Source of the DNA: Clavaria fumosa
Lineage: Eukaryota; Basidiomycota; Agaricomycetes; Agaricales; Clavariaceae
Assembly (NCBI GenBank): GCA_951802425.1
Contig: OX637803.1
Coordinates: 1,860,001-1,924,000, forward strand
DNA: 64,000 nucleotides
Direction: 5' to 3'
A program made the translations under genes and the position numbers. Below are positions 47,583 to 57,959 of this stretch, piece by piece; within the stretch, counting starts at the first letter, position 1, and each line of letters starts with the position of its first letter. The notes beneath the pieces are model-generated. The model saw nothing but the letters and a program-made list of their open reading frames with translations. It was not told where the DNA came from and ran no database searches.

Positions 47583-48001
47583 ACTCATATCCATAACTAC
47601 CAGGGCAGGGCAAGTACAATGATTGGACAGAGGGGAACAAGGTGTGAAGACATGTTCAGAGAAGGAAGGACTACTGTATCTGTAACTACAAGGGCACAAC
47701 AAGAACATATCCAAGGCTGGGGAAGGCATCTCAGAGAGGGTGATGAGTGTTGAGAAGGGGTGGTGTCAGCACTGACAGAGCCATCACACTCAAACATTCT
47801 TTCATTTACTTGTGTCTATAGTAGTCTCTTTGTGTTTACCTGCCCTCCTCTCCTTGTATTTACCTACCAGTTTCTACATCATATACACCCTGGGGCTCTT
47901 GAGCATGAGCCAGGGATCACTTTATGACTTATTGCACATGGACAGCAGAACATAGGATGATTTGACACTTGAGATTATTTGAAAGGATGCTGCTGGCCCA
48001 C

Positions 48002-48019
48002 TTAGGGTTAGGGTTAGGG
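48002..48019 (+). repeat. Interstitial telomere-type repeat (left arm)
   Basis: Three perfect TTAGGG units, the canonical fungal telomere repeat, oriented with the G strand pointing to the centre of the palindrome. Mirrored at 55503-55520. Confidence 0.95.
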
Positions 48020-48749
48020 CAGATAAACTGCAATAGATTCAGGGTGATCTCTTATACCATATTCATTTGTCAAAGCTAATCCACAAGTACAAATTAATTA
48101 CAACAAATCAAAAGAAAAACATGTCTGGCATTTACATCAGAGGATGGGTGGCCAAATCCACCTCCGACAAGCCATTCATATGATAATATGTGCTTCATTG
48201 CAAAGGGGGCACTGCAATCTAGGCAAGCCCCACTTCACCAAAGCAAGAGTCCCCAGTCTCAAGTAGATAAGATGATCTGTAAGAAACTAGGGTGGGAGGA
48301 CGCTAACCACATGGCAGTCAGCAGTCCATCCCAGAGCCCATATGGCAACCCCAAGGTATGAGCAGCAGATAGCACAAAAAAACTTACAAAGATGGGGTTG
48401 GGGGAGGTTGTCTTGCATAATAGACCACACTCACATCCTTGGCCCATTTGGCCACCCCAGGTGCAGGTATGAATGAGGGTTGGTTGGGGCCAGCCTGCAT
48501 ATAAGCTGCCACCAAACCAAAAGGCCCATACAGCCACCCTCTTCACATAACATTCTGAAAAGCAACATCAACGAGCACCATACCAGTAAAAAGTGTGAAT
48601 AGTAATAAAACCCACATACCTCTGCAGGTGTCAAGCTCATACAGACACCTGAAGGCAGACAAGAGCAGCATTCCCTGTATGGCACTGCAGTTGCCACACA
48701 GAGAATGCTGCCCTTGTCTGCCACAAACCATAAGGTGGACATGGCAGCA

Positions 48750-51085
48750 CAGGAAGGGCAGTGGGCAGCGGGGCAGCAGGCGGGGCAGCAGGTGGGCAGG
48801 CGAGGCAGCGGGTGGGCAGGCGGGGCAGCGGGCAGGCAGGCGAGGGAGCGGGTGGGCAGGCGGGGCAGCGGGCAGGCGGGGCAGGGCAGCGGGCAGGCAG
48901 GGCAGGGCAGCGGGTGGGCAGGGCGGGGCAGCGGGCAGGCAGGCAAGGCAACTGGCGGCAGGGCGGGGCAGCGGGTGGGAAGGCGGGGCAGCGGGTGGGA
49001 AGGCGGGGCAGCCGGTGGGCAGGCGGGGCTGCAGGAGGGCAGGGCTGGGCAGGGCGGGGCTGCGGGGCTGCGAGGCAGCGGGCAGGCAGGGCGGGGCAGC
49101 GGGCAGCAGGCAGGCAGGGCAGTGGGTGGGCAGCGGGTGGGCAGCGGGTGGGCAGCGGGTGGGCAGGCAGGGCTGCGGGCAGGGCGGGGTTGCGGGCAAG
49201 CAGGCGGGGCAGTGGCCAGGCAGGGCGGGGCAGCGGGCGGGCAGGCGGGGCTGGGCAGCGGGCAGGCGGGGCAGGGCAGCGGGCAGGCAGGGCGGGGCAG
49301 CAGGCAGGCAGGGCAGCGGGCAGGCAGGCAAGGCAACTGGCGGCAGGGCGGGGCGGCGGGTGGGAAGGCGGGGCAGCCGGTGGGAAGGCGGGGCAGCCGG
49401 TGGGGGGGCGGGGCAGCGGGCAGGCAGGGCGGGGCAGCAGGCAGGCGGGGCAGCAGGTGGGAAGGCGGGGCTGCCGGTGGGCAGGCGGGGCTGCGGGCAG
49501 GCAGGGCGCGGCAGCAGGCAGGCAGGGCGGGGCAGCGGGCAGGCGGGGCAGCAGGTGGGAAGGCGGGGCTGCCAGTGGGCAGGCGGGGCTGCAGGCAGGC
49601 AGGCGGGGCTGCGGGCAGGCGGGGCAGGGCAGCGGGCAGGCAGGGCGCGGCAGCAGGCAGGCAGGGCGGGGCAGCGGGCAGGCAGGGCGGGGCAGCGGGC
49701 AGACAGGCAAGGCAGCGGGCGGGCAGGGCGGGGCGGCGAGGCAGCGGGCAGGCAGGGCGGGGCAGCGGGTAGGAAGGCGGGGCAGCGGGTGGGCAGGCAG
49801 GGCTGCGGGTGGGCAGGCAGGGCTGCGGGCAGGGCGGGGTTGCGGGCGAGCAGGCGGGGCAGCGGCCAGGCAGGGTGGGGCAGCAGGCAGCAGGCAGGCA
49901 GGGCAGCGGGTGGGCAGCGGGTGGGCAGCGGGTGGGCAGTGGGTGGGCAGTGCGGGCCAGCGGGCCAGCAGGCAGGCGGGGCAGCGGGCAGGCGGGGCAA
50001 CGGGTGTAGAGGCGGGGCAGCGGGCGAGCAGGCGGGGCTGCAGGAGGGCAGGGCGGGGCAGCAGGCGGGCAGGCGGGGCTGCAGGAGGGCAGGGCGGGGC
50101 AGGGCGGGGTGGCGGGTGGGCAGGGCTGTGGGGCTGCGAGGCAGCGGGCAGGCAGGCAAGGCAGTGGGCGGGCAGGGCGGGGCTGCGAGGCAGCGGGCAA
50201 GCAGGGCGGGGCAGCAGGCAGCAGGCAGGCAGGGCAGCGGGTGGGCAGCGGCTGGGCTGCGGGTGGGCAGGCAGGGCTGCGGGCAGGGCGGGGTTGCGGG
50301 CGAGCAGGCGGGGCAGGGCGGGGCGGCAGGTGGGCAGGGCTGCGGGGCTGCGAGGCAGCGGGCAGGCAGGCAAGGCAGTGGGCGGGCAGGGCGGGGCTGC
50401 GAGGCAGCGGGCAAGCAGGGCGGGGCAGCGGGCAGCAGGCAGGCAGGGCAGCGGGTGGGCAGCGGCTGGGCTGCGGGTGGGCAGGCAGGGCTGCGGGCAG
50501 GGCGGGGTTGCGGGCAAGCAGGCGGGGCAGGGCGGGGCGGCGGGTGGGCAGGGCTGCGGGGCTGCGAGGCTGCGGGTGGGCAGGCGGGGCTGCGGGCGAG
50601 CAGGCGGGGCAGCGTGCGGGCAGGCGGGGCTGCAGGAGGGCAGGCGGGACTGCAGGAGGGCAGGCGGGGCTGCAGGAGGGCAGGGCGGGGCAGGGCGGGG
50701 CGGCGGGTGGGCAGGGCTGCGAGGCTGCGAGGCAGCGGGTGGGCAGGCAGGGCTGCGGGCAGGGCGTGGTTGCAGGCGAGCAGGCAGGGCGGGGCAGCGG
50801 GCAGCAGGCAGGCAGGGCAGCGGGTGGGCAGCGGGTGGGCAGCGGGTGGGCAGTGGGTGGGCAGTGCGGGCCAGCAGGCAGGCTGGGCAGCGGGCAGGCG
50901 GGGCAGCGGGCAGCCAGGCGGGGCTGCAGGAGGGCAGGGCGGGGCAGCGGGCAGGTAGGCGGGGCTGCAGGAGGGCAGGGCGGGGCAGCGGGCGGGTAGG
51001 CGGGGCTGCAGGAGGGCAGGGCGGGGCGGCGGGTGGGCAGGGCTGCGGGGCTGCGGGGCTGCGAGGCAGCGGATGGGCAGGCGCA
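48750..51085. repeat. GC-rich minisatellite (left arm), about 2.3 kb
   Basis: Variable units of 8-30 bp built from GGCAGGCGGGGCAGCGG, GGCTGCGGG and GGGTGGGCAGC. Several frames stay open for hundreds of codons and give Pro/Ala/Cys or Gly/Ala/Arg strings, without protein-like composition. The array has higher-order copies (for example blocks around 50110-50300 and 50330-50520). Confidence 0.95.
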
Positions 51086-51938
51086 GCAGAGGATGTTCCA
51101 CCATGTTTGTTTGGTGCTCACTGTTTAAAGTGTTTCAACATTTGGCTCTGTTTGTTCATGTTGATATATCATGTGACTCTGCCCAATGACACAATCACAA
51201 GCCTTTTCTTGGCCCTGTACTCAGGCCAGGCTAGAATGGGAGGATTTTATGTACTAGGTTCTATATGATGTGATAAGCTAGAGTCTAGATGTGGGTGCCA
51301 AGAGAGGATGATACAAACAAAGGCCCAGAGCTGCTTTTGGTAAGCTGCTATGACTGTGGGAAGAAAATTGCATGGCTTGCGAAATATGACTTTTTATACA
51401 CCAAAAAATCGGCAAAAATCTGGAGATTCTGAATCTGGATACCCCACATTTGTACCTGCCTTGGTTCAGTGTCAATTCGCAAAATACACAGAAAATATTC
51501 ATTTTCCACAATTCTGCAGTACTCTGCAGTACTCTGGCTTGAAAATGGTTAGTGGAGGATACACACATTACCTGTAGACATATGGGGAGGGTGCAGATTA
51601 GTTTAACAACCCACCCACCATCTCTGTCACCTCCCTGGAATCCATTACTGGGAATTAGGGTTATTGGCCTGGGAGCATGGCTATTTGTTATATTGCAAAT
51701 TCCAGCCATCAAACTACACCCTATGACATCTAATACAATCATACAAAAGCCCATAATATTTGGTGCAGAACTACAGATTCCCCATGTCTATTTTCCCAAA
51801 ATTCTCAAAATCTCTCCCCAGATAGCCCCCTTTGTCAAATCACATATTCCTGTTAGCAAATAGTTCACAATGTGTACATGAAGACATGTTCAAAGTTTGG
51901 TGAAGTTGGGCCAAGTTCTCAGGAAGATAGCTCAGAAT

Positions 51939-52020
51939 GAGACTTTTGGGAGACTGTCAAGGTCTTCCTTATCCTCGCCTTCATCTTTGACTTCACTTTA
52001 GACTGTCCTCCAGAAGACAT
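51939..52020. other. Palindrome centre (82-bp spacer)
   Basis: The only part not mirrored. It contains AGACTGTC twice and no recognisable signal. The arms resume at ATTCTGAGCTATCTTCC-type sequence on each side. Such a long hairpin with a short loop is unstable in replication, and a small asymmetric centre is typical of palindromes that persist. Confidence 0.85.
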
Positions 52021-52871
52021 ATTCTGGGCTATCTTCCTGAGAACTTGGCCCAACTTCACCAAACTTTGAACATGTCTTCATGTACACATTGTGAACTATT
52101 TGCTAACAGGAATATGTGATTTGACAAAGGGGGCTTTCTGGGGAGAGATTTTGAGAATTTTGGGAAAATAGACATGGGGAATCTGTAGTTCTGCACCAAA
52201 TATTATGGGCTTTTGTATGATTGTATTAGATGTCATAGGGTATAGTCTGATGGCTGGAATTTGCAATATAACAAATAGCCATGCTCCCAGGCCAATAACC
52301 CTAATTCCCAGTAATGGATTCCAGGGAGGTGACAGAGATGGTGGGTGGGTTGTTAAACTAATCTGCACCCTCCCCATATGTCTACAGGTAATGTGTGTAT
52401 CCTCCACTAACCATTTTCAAGCCAGAGTACTGCAGAGTACTGCAGAATTGTGGAAAATGAATATTTTCTGTGTATTTTGCGAATTGACACTGAACCAAGG
52501 CAGGTACAAATGTGGGGTATCCAGATTCAGAATCTCCAGATTTTTGCCGATTTTTTGGTGTATAAAAAGTCATATTTCGCAAGCCATGCAATTTTCTTCC
52601 CACAGTCATAGCAGCTTACCAAAAGCAGCTCTGGGCCTTTGTTTGTATCATCCTCTCTTGGCACCCACATCTAGACTCTAGCTTATCACATCATATAGAA
52701 CCTAGTACATAAAATCCTCCCATTCTAGCCTGGCCTGAGTACAGGGCCAAGAAAAGGCTTGTGATTGTGTCATTGGGCAGAGTCACATGATATATCAACA
52801 TGAACAAACAGAGCCAAATGTTGAAACACTTTAAACAGTGAGCACCAAACAAACATGGTGGAACATCCTCT

Positions 52872-54775
52872 GCTGCGCCTGCCCATCTGCTGCCTCGCAG
52901 CCCCGTTGCCCCACCACCCCGCTTTCCCGGCATCCCGCTCTCCCCTCCTGCCAAGCTGCCCCTGCTCCACTGCCCCGCTGCCCGCCACCCTGCTGCCCTG
53001 ACGCCCCACCTCGCAGCCCCGCCTGCCCCACCCTGCCCACGCGCTGCCTTGCCTGCCTGCCCGCAGCCCCGCCTGCCCACCGGCTGCCCCGCCTGCCCAC
53101 CCGCTGCCTCGCAGCCCCGCCCTGCCCCGCCCTGCCCTCCTGCATCCCCGCCTGCCCGCCCGCTGCCCACCTGCTGCCTCGCCTGCCCACCCGCTGCCTC
53201 GCCTGCCCCACCCTGCCCACCCGCTGCCTCGCCTGCCCCACCCTGCCCACCCGCTGCCTCACCTGCCTGCCCGCAGCCCCGCCTGCCCACCCGCTGCATC
53301 GCAGCTCCGCAGCCCTGCCCACCCGCCGCCCCGCCCTGCCCCGCCCTGCCCTCCTGCAGCCCCGCCTGCCCGCCCGCAGCCCCGCAGCCCTGCCCACCCG
53401 CCGCCCCGCCCTGCCCTCCTGCAGCCCCGCCTGCCCGCGCGCAGCCCCGCAGCCCTGCCCACCCGCCGCCCCGCCCTGCCCTGCCCTGCCCTCCTGCAGC
53501 CCCGCCTGCCTGCCCGCTGCCCCGCCTCTACACCCGTTGCCCCGCCTGCTCGCTGCCCCGCCTGCCTGCTGGCCCGCTGGCCCGCACTGCCCACCCGCTG
53601 CCCACCTGCTGCCCACCCGCTGCCCTGCCTGCCTGCTGCCTGCTGCCCCGCCCTGCCTGGCCGCTGCCCCGCCTGCTTGCCCGCAACCCTGCCCTGTCCA
53701 CAGCCCTGCCTGCCCACCCGCAGCCCCGCCTGCCCACCGGCAGCCCCGCCTTCCCACCCGCTGCCCCGCCTGCTCGCCCGCAACCCCACCCTGCCTGCAG
53801 CCCTGCCTGCCCACCCGCAGCCCCGCCTTCCCACCCGCTGCCCCGCCCTGCCGCCCGCTGCCTTGCCTGCCTGCCTGCTGCCCCGCCTGCCCGCTGCCCC
53901 GCCCCGCCTGCCCGCTGCCCCGCCCTGCCTGCCCGCTGCCCCGCCCTGCCTGCCTGCTGCCCCGCCCCACCTGCCCGCTGCCCCGCCTGCCCGCTGCCCC
54001 GCCTGCCCACCCACAGCCTCGCCTGCCTGCCCGCTGCCCGCTGCCCTGCCCTCCTGCAGCCCCGCCTGCCCGCCCGCTGCCCCGCCCTGCCCTCCTGCAG
54101 CCCTGCCTGCCCACCCGCTGCCCCGCCTGCCCACCCGCTGCCCCGCCTTCCTACCCGCTGCCCCGCCCTGCCTGCCCGCTGCCTCGCAGCCCCGCCCTGC
54201 CCGCCCGTTGCTTTGCCTGTCTGCCCGCTGCCCTGCCCTGCCTGCCCGCTGCCCCGCCTGCCCGCTGCCCCGCCTGCCCACTCGCTGCCTCGCCTGCCTG
54301 CCTGCTGCCCCGCCCTGCCTGCCCGCTGCCCCGCCCCGCCTGCCCACCGGCAGCCCCGCCTGCTCGCCCGCAACCCTGCCCTGCCCGCAGCCCTGCCTGC
54401 CCACCCGCTGCCCACCCGCTGCCCTGCCTGCCTGCTGCCCGCTGCCCCGCCCTGCCTGCCCGCTGCCTCGCAGCCCCGCAGCCCTGCCCACCCGCCGCCC
54501 CGCCCTGCCCCGCCCTGCCCTCCTGCAGCCCCGCCTGCTCGCCCGCAACCCCGCCTGCTAGCCCGCAACCCCGCCCTGCCCGCAGCCCTGCCTGCCCACC
54601 CGCAGCCCCGCCTGCCCACCGGCTGCCCCGCCCTGCCGCCAGTTGCCTTGCCTGCCTGCCCGCTGCCCCGCCCTGCCCTCCTGCAGCCTCGCCTGCCCAC
54701 CCGCTGCCCTGCCCTGCCCACCTGCTGCCCTGCCTGCTGCCCCGCTGCCCCGCCTGCCCACTGCCCTTCCTGTGC
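52872..54775. repeat. GC-rich minisatellite (right arm), about 1.9 kb
   Basis: Inverse of the left-arm array but shorter and with a different unit order, so it has evolved independently since the palindrome formed. The unique sequences on both sides of it still match the left arm. Confidence 0.95.
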
Positions 54776-55502
54776 TGCCATGTCCACCTTATGGTTTGTG
54801 GCAGACAAGGGCAGCATTCTCTGTGTGGCAACTGCAGTGCCATACAGGGAATGCTGCTCTTGTCTGCCTTCAGGTGTCTGTATGAGCTTGACACCTGCAG
54901 AGGTATGTGGGTTTTATTACTATTCACACTTTTTACTGGTATGGTGCTCGTTGATGTTGCTTTTCAGAATGTTATGTGAAGAGGGTGGCTGTATGGGCCT
55001 TTTGGTTTGGTGGCAGCTTATATGCAGGCTGGCCCCAACCAACCCTCATTCATACCTGCACCTGGGGTGGCCAAATGGGCCAAGGATGTGAGTGTGGTCT
55101 ATTATGCAAGACAACCTCCCCCAACCCCATCTTTGTAAGTTTTTTTGTGCTATCTGCTGCTCATACCTTGGGGTTGCCATATGGGCTCTGGGATGGACTG
55201 CTGACTGCCATGTGGTTAGCGTCCTCCCACCCTAGTTTCTTACAGATCATCTTATCTACTTGAGACTGGGGACTCTTGCTTTGGTGAAGTGGGGCTTGCC
55301 TAGATTGCAGTGCCCCCTTTGCAATGAAGCACATATTATCATATGAATGGCTTGTCGGAGGTGGATTTGGCCACCCATCCTCTGATGTAAATGCCAGACA
55401 TGTTTTTCTTTTGATTTGTTGTAATTAATTTGTACTTGTGGATTAGCTTTGACAAATGAATATGGTATAAGAGATCACCCTGAATCTATTGCAGTTTATC
55501 TG

Positions 55503-55520
55503 CCCTAACCCTAACCCTAA
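55503..55520 (-). repeat. Interstitial telomere-type repeat (right arm)
   Basis: CCCTAA three times on the plus strand, the mirror of 48002-48019. Confidence 0.95.
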
Positions 55521-55944
55521 GTGGGCCAGCAGCATCCTTTCAAATAATCTCAAGTGTCAAATCATCCTATGTTCTGCTGTCCATGTGCAATAAGTCATAA
55601 AGTGATCCCTGGCTCATGCTCAAGAGCCCCAGGGTGTATATGATGTAGAAACTGGTAGGTAAATACAAGGAGAGGAGGGCAGGTAAACACAAAGAGACTA
55701 CTATAGACACAAGTAAATGAAAGAATGTTTGAGTGTGATGGCTCTGTCAGTGCTGACACCACCCCTTCTCAACACTCATCACCCTCTCTGAGATGCCTTC
55801 CCCAGCCTTGGATATGTTCTTGTTGTGCCCTTGTAGTTACAGATACAGTAGTCCTTCCTTCTCTGAACATGTCTTCACACCTTGTTCCCCTCTGTCCAAT
55901 CATTGTACTTGCCCTGCCCTGGTAGTTATGGATATGAGTTGCAG

Positions 55945-56350
55945 ATCCAGAGTTGTGGTCACAGTGTGACTGTCACACCCGGGATCCTGGGCACAGCCAC
56001 AAAATGATATAATCCCAAGGTGAGATAACAGACTCACATGCACAACTTCTACAATGCAAGAATATCTGAGCAATACTAATATGCAGAGTTGGTCACAGTG
56101 TGACTGTCACACCCAGGATCCCGGGCACAGCCACAAAATGATATAATCCCAAGGTGAGATAACAGACTCACATGCACAACTTCTACAATGCAAGGATATC
56201 TGAACAATACTAATATGCAGAGTTGGTCACAGTGTGACTGTCACACCTGGGATCCCGGGCACAGCCACAAAATGATATAATCCCAAGGTGAGATAACAGA
56301 CTCACATGCACAACTTCTACATTGCAAGAATATTTGAACAATAACAATAC
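55945..56350. repeat. 134-bp tandem repeat, three copies (right arm)
   Basis: Mirror of 47181-47582 with the same number of copies and the same dyad. Confidence 0.92.
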
Positions 56351-56981
56351 ATTCTCCTTTAGAACACATATTCAAAGTGGATTTGAATACTCTTCAGAAA
56401 GGATATTAAGGCCCATCCTTTTCCAAAGAATATCCTGACTCAGTTGACAACCACATTTCACTCTAGTTTATAATGGCTCCATTGCATATTTGATTGGTAC
56501 ATTTGCTTCTACCCTTTGAAGACCTATTGGAAGGCATATTGGTTTTCATCTCACCCAACTATGTTAAGTTGTCATGGAGGAGTCTCAGATGATAAGGAGT
56601 CTCAAATGATGCAGATGACCTTGTAATTTACATGTCTATCAAATAGCACATCTGATCTTTGCTTCCTAATCTTGTGCATATGCTTTATCCCCAGCTTTTT
56701 TGATCTAATTTGTCATGTAAGTGAGAGAAATGTTTGAATAGGGTGCTTCAGACCCTCTACACTGGTTCCTAAAATGGGTGTCAGCCAGCCCTTTTGAAAG
56801 GGTATCATCATTACCATGGGATCCCTGTATGCCTGGCAGGATTTTGGTATATCAAGTTGATTGGCCAAGCCTATAAAGCTATATCTCGGCCGACGATCGG
56901 CTGGGCCCATAAAAAGGGCATCAGTCAAAATCGGCTGGGCCTTTTGGATAGGGGGTGGGTGTGCTGAAGGGGGTGGTCTAG

Positions 56982-57858
56982 CAGATACTCCATCGCTCCC
57001 TTCGATGGGAACAAGCTTGCTTACTGGACCTTTGTCTGACAACTCAACATCTTCTTCCTCACAGAAGCCGAAAGGTTCAATACAGACCTAAAATGAATTC
57101 TCTTCACCCTCAACCAGATGTGCAGAGGTTATGCCAGAGATTGGGCAAATTCCGTGGTCGAGAAAATAGTTGCAAACCCCACCTCATGCCCTACCTGGGC
57201 TGTCTTCAAAGAGAGAATGGATGCCGAGTTTGCTGACTTGGTAGAGAAGGAAAACACTTACCTTAAGCTTGGAAAGCTTAAGCAGGGTAAGCAGCTGGTT
57301 AATGAGTTTCTAACAGAGTTCAACCAGCTAGTCACAAAGGCTGAACTCACAAAGGAAACTCATGGAGACCTCCTCATCACCCTCCTCAAACCTGCACTCA
57401 AGTTTGCCATTACCGACCACATATACGCCACCGCCTCCCTTCCACCCAACTACTCTGCATGGAAGAGGAAAGCCCTTGCCATTGACATGATGCTCGAACA
57501 TCGCGATGCTATGCGCCCAGCCCAGCCCATCATCTTCGTCAAACCACCCGACCGCCCAGCTCCACGACCTTCCATGCCCCCACAACATGACCCGAATGCC
57601 ATGCAGGTTGACTGGATCCTGTCATGTGGCAATTGCTACAATTGTCAGCAGCCTGGTCACCTTGCGCGCAACTGCCCGCTCCCTCACAAGCCCCCCCAAG
57701 TCCCCCAAATCAATGTCTGCACCAATGACACCTTGACCGCTACTGTTGACAAGCTTGAGGCCCTGGTGGCCCAGCTCTGCGACACCATTGAGGTGAAGGA
57801 CAAGGAGCTCGGAGTGCTAAAAGAGGCAAAGGCGGATTTTCCCGCAGGCAAGGAGTGA
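56982..57858 (+). pseudogene. gag 3' part of the chromovirus, with zinc knuckle
   Basis: APFDGNKLAYWTF.. then, after two stops, MCRGYARDWANSVVEKI, WAVFKERMDAEFAD, LGKLKQGKQLVNEFLTEF (retrotransposon gag domain). A CCHC zinc knuckle CYNCQQPGHLARNC is encoded at about 57638-57679, then a short coiled coil. The 246-codon part 57118-57858 is free of stops. The product would form the capsid and bind RNA. Confidence 0.85.
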
Positions 57859-57959
57859 AGGAAGCAGCCTCCCTGCCTAAGTCCCCCCCTTGTACTAGTG
57901 TCATGTCAATGTCATCTTCTGATTCTTGTCCTGAACTGCTTCTAAGGACCATGAAAATA

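Larger units (their letters stand above)
46546..56976. mobile_element. Giant palindromic (foldback) mobile element, 10.4 kb
   Basis: Left arm 46546-51938, 82-bp spacer 51939-52020, right arm 52021-56976. The ends are CCACCCCCTTCAGCACACC and its inverse. The target duplication is TCTAG (46541-46545, 56977-56981). Arms match almost base for base outside the GC-rich minisatellite, where they differ in length by about 430 bp. In order from the outside each arm holds a short unique part, a 134-bp triple repeat, (TTAGGG)3, a unique part, the minisatellite, and about 850 bp of unique sequence. No transposase, integrase, RT or helicase motif is visible, so it is probably non-autonomous. The 5-bp duplication does not fit hAT, mariner, EnSpm or Mutator; superfamily unknown. 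Confidence 0.85.

Noticed and set aside
48259..48546. A 95-codon frame that is identical in both palindrome arms (mirror at 54976-55263)
   Set aside because: Identity is explained by the palindrome itself; the protein resembles nothing I know and has no start context or partner exons.
48431..51268. Very long open frames (up to about 900 codons) on both strands of the left palindrome arm, and their mirrors at 52691-55091
   Set aside because: They are produced by the GC-rich minisatellite, are open in several overlapping frames on both strands, and encode only Pro/Ala/Cys/Leu or Gly/Ala/Arg strings.
51278..51754. A 158-codon frame near the palindrome centre and its mirror at 52205-52681
   Set aside because: No recognisable domain; the same DNA is open on the opposite strand, and its conservation is explained by the palindrome.
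46546..56976. Palindrome as an assembly artefact
   Set aside because: Considered seriously, but the TCTAG duplications, the restored gag frame and the length difference between the arms' minisatellites argue for a real insertion. Long reads would settle it.
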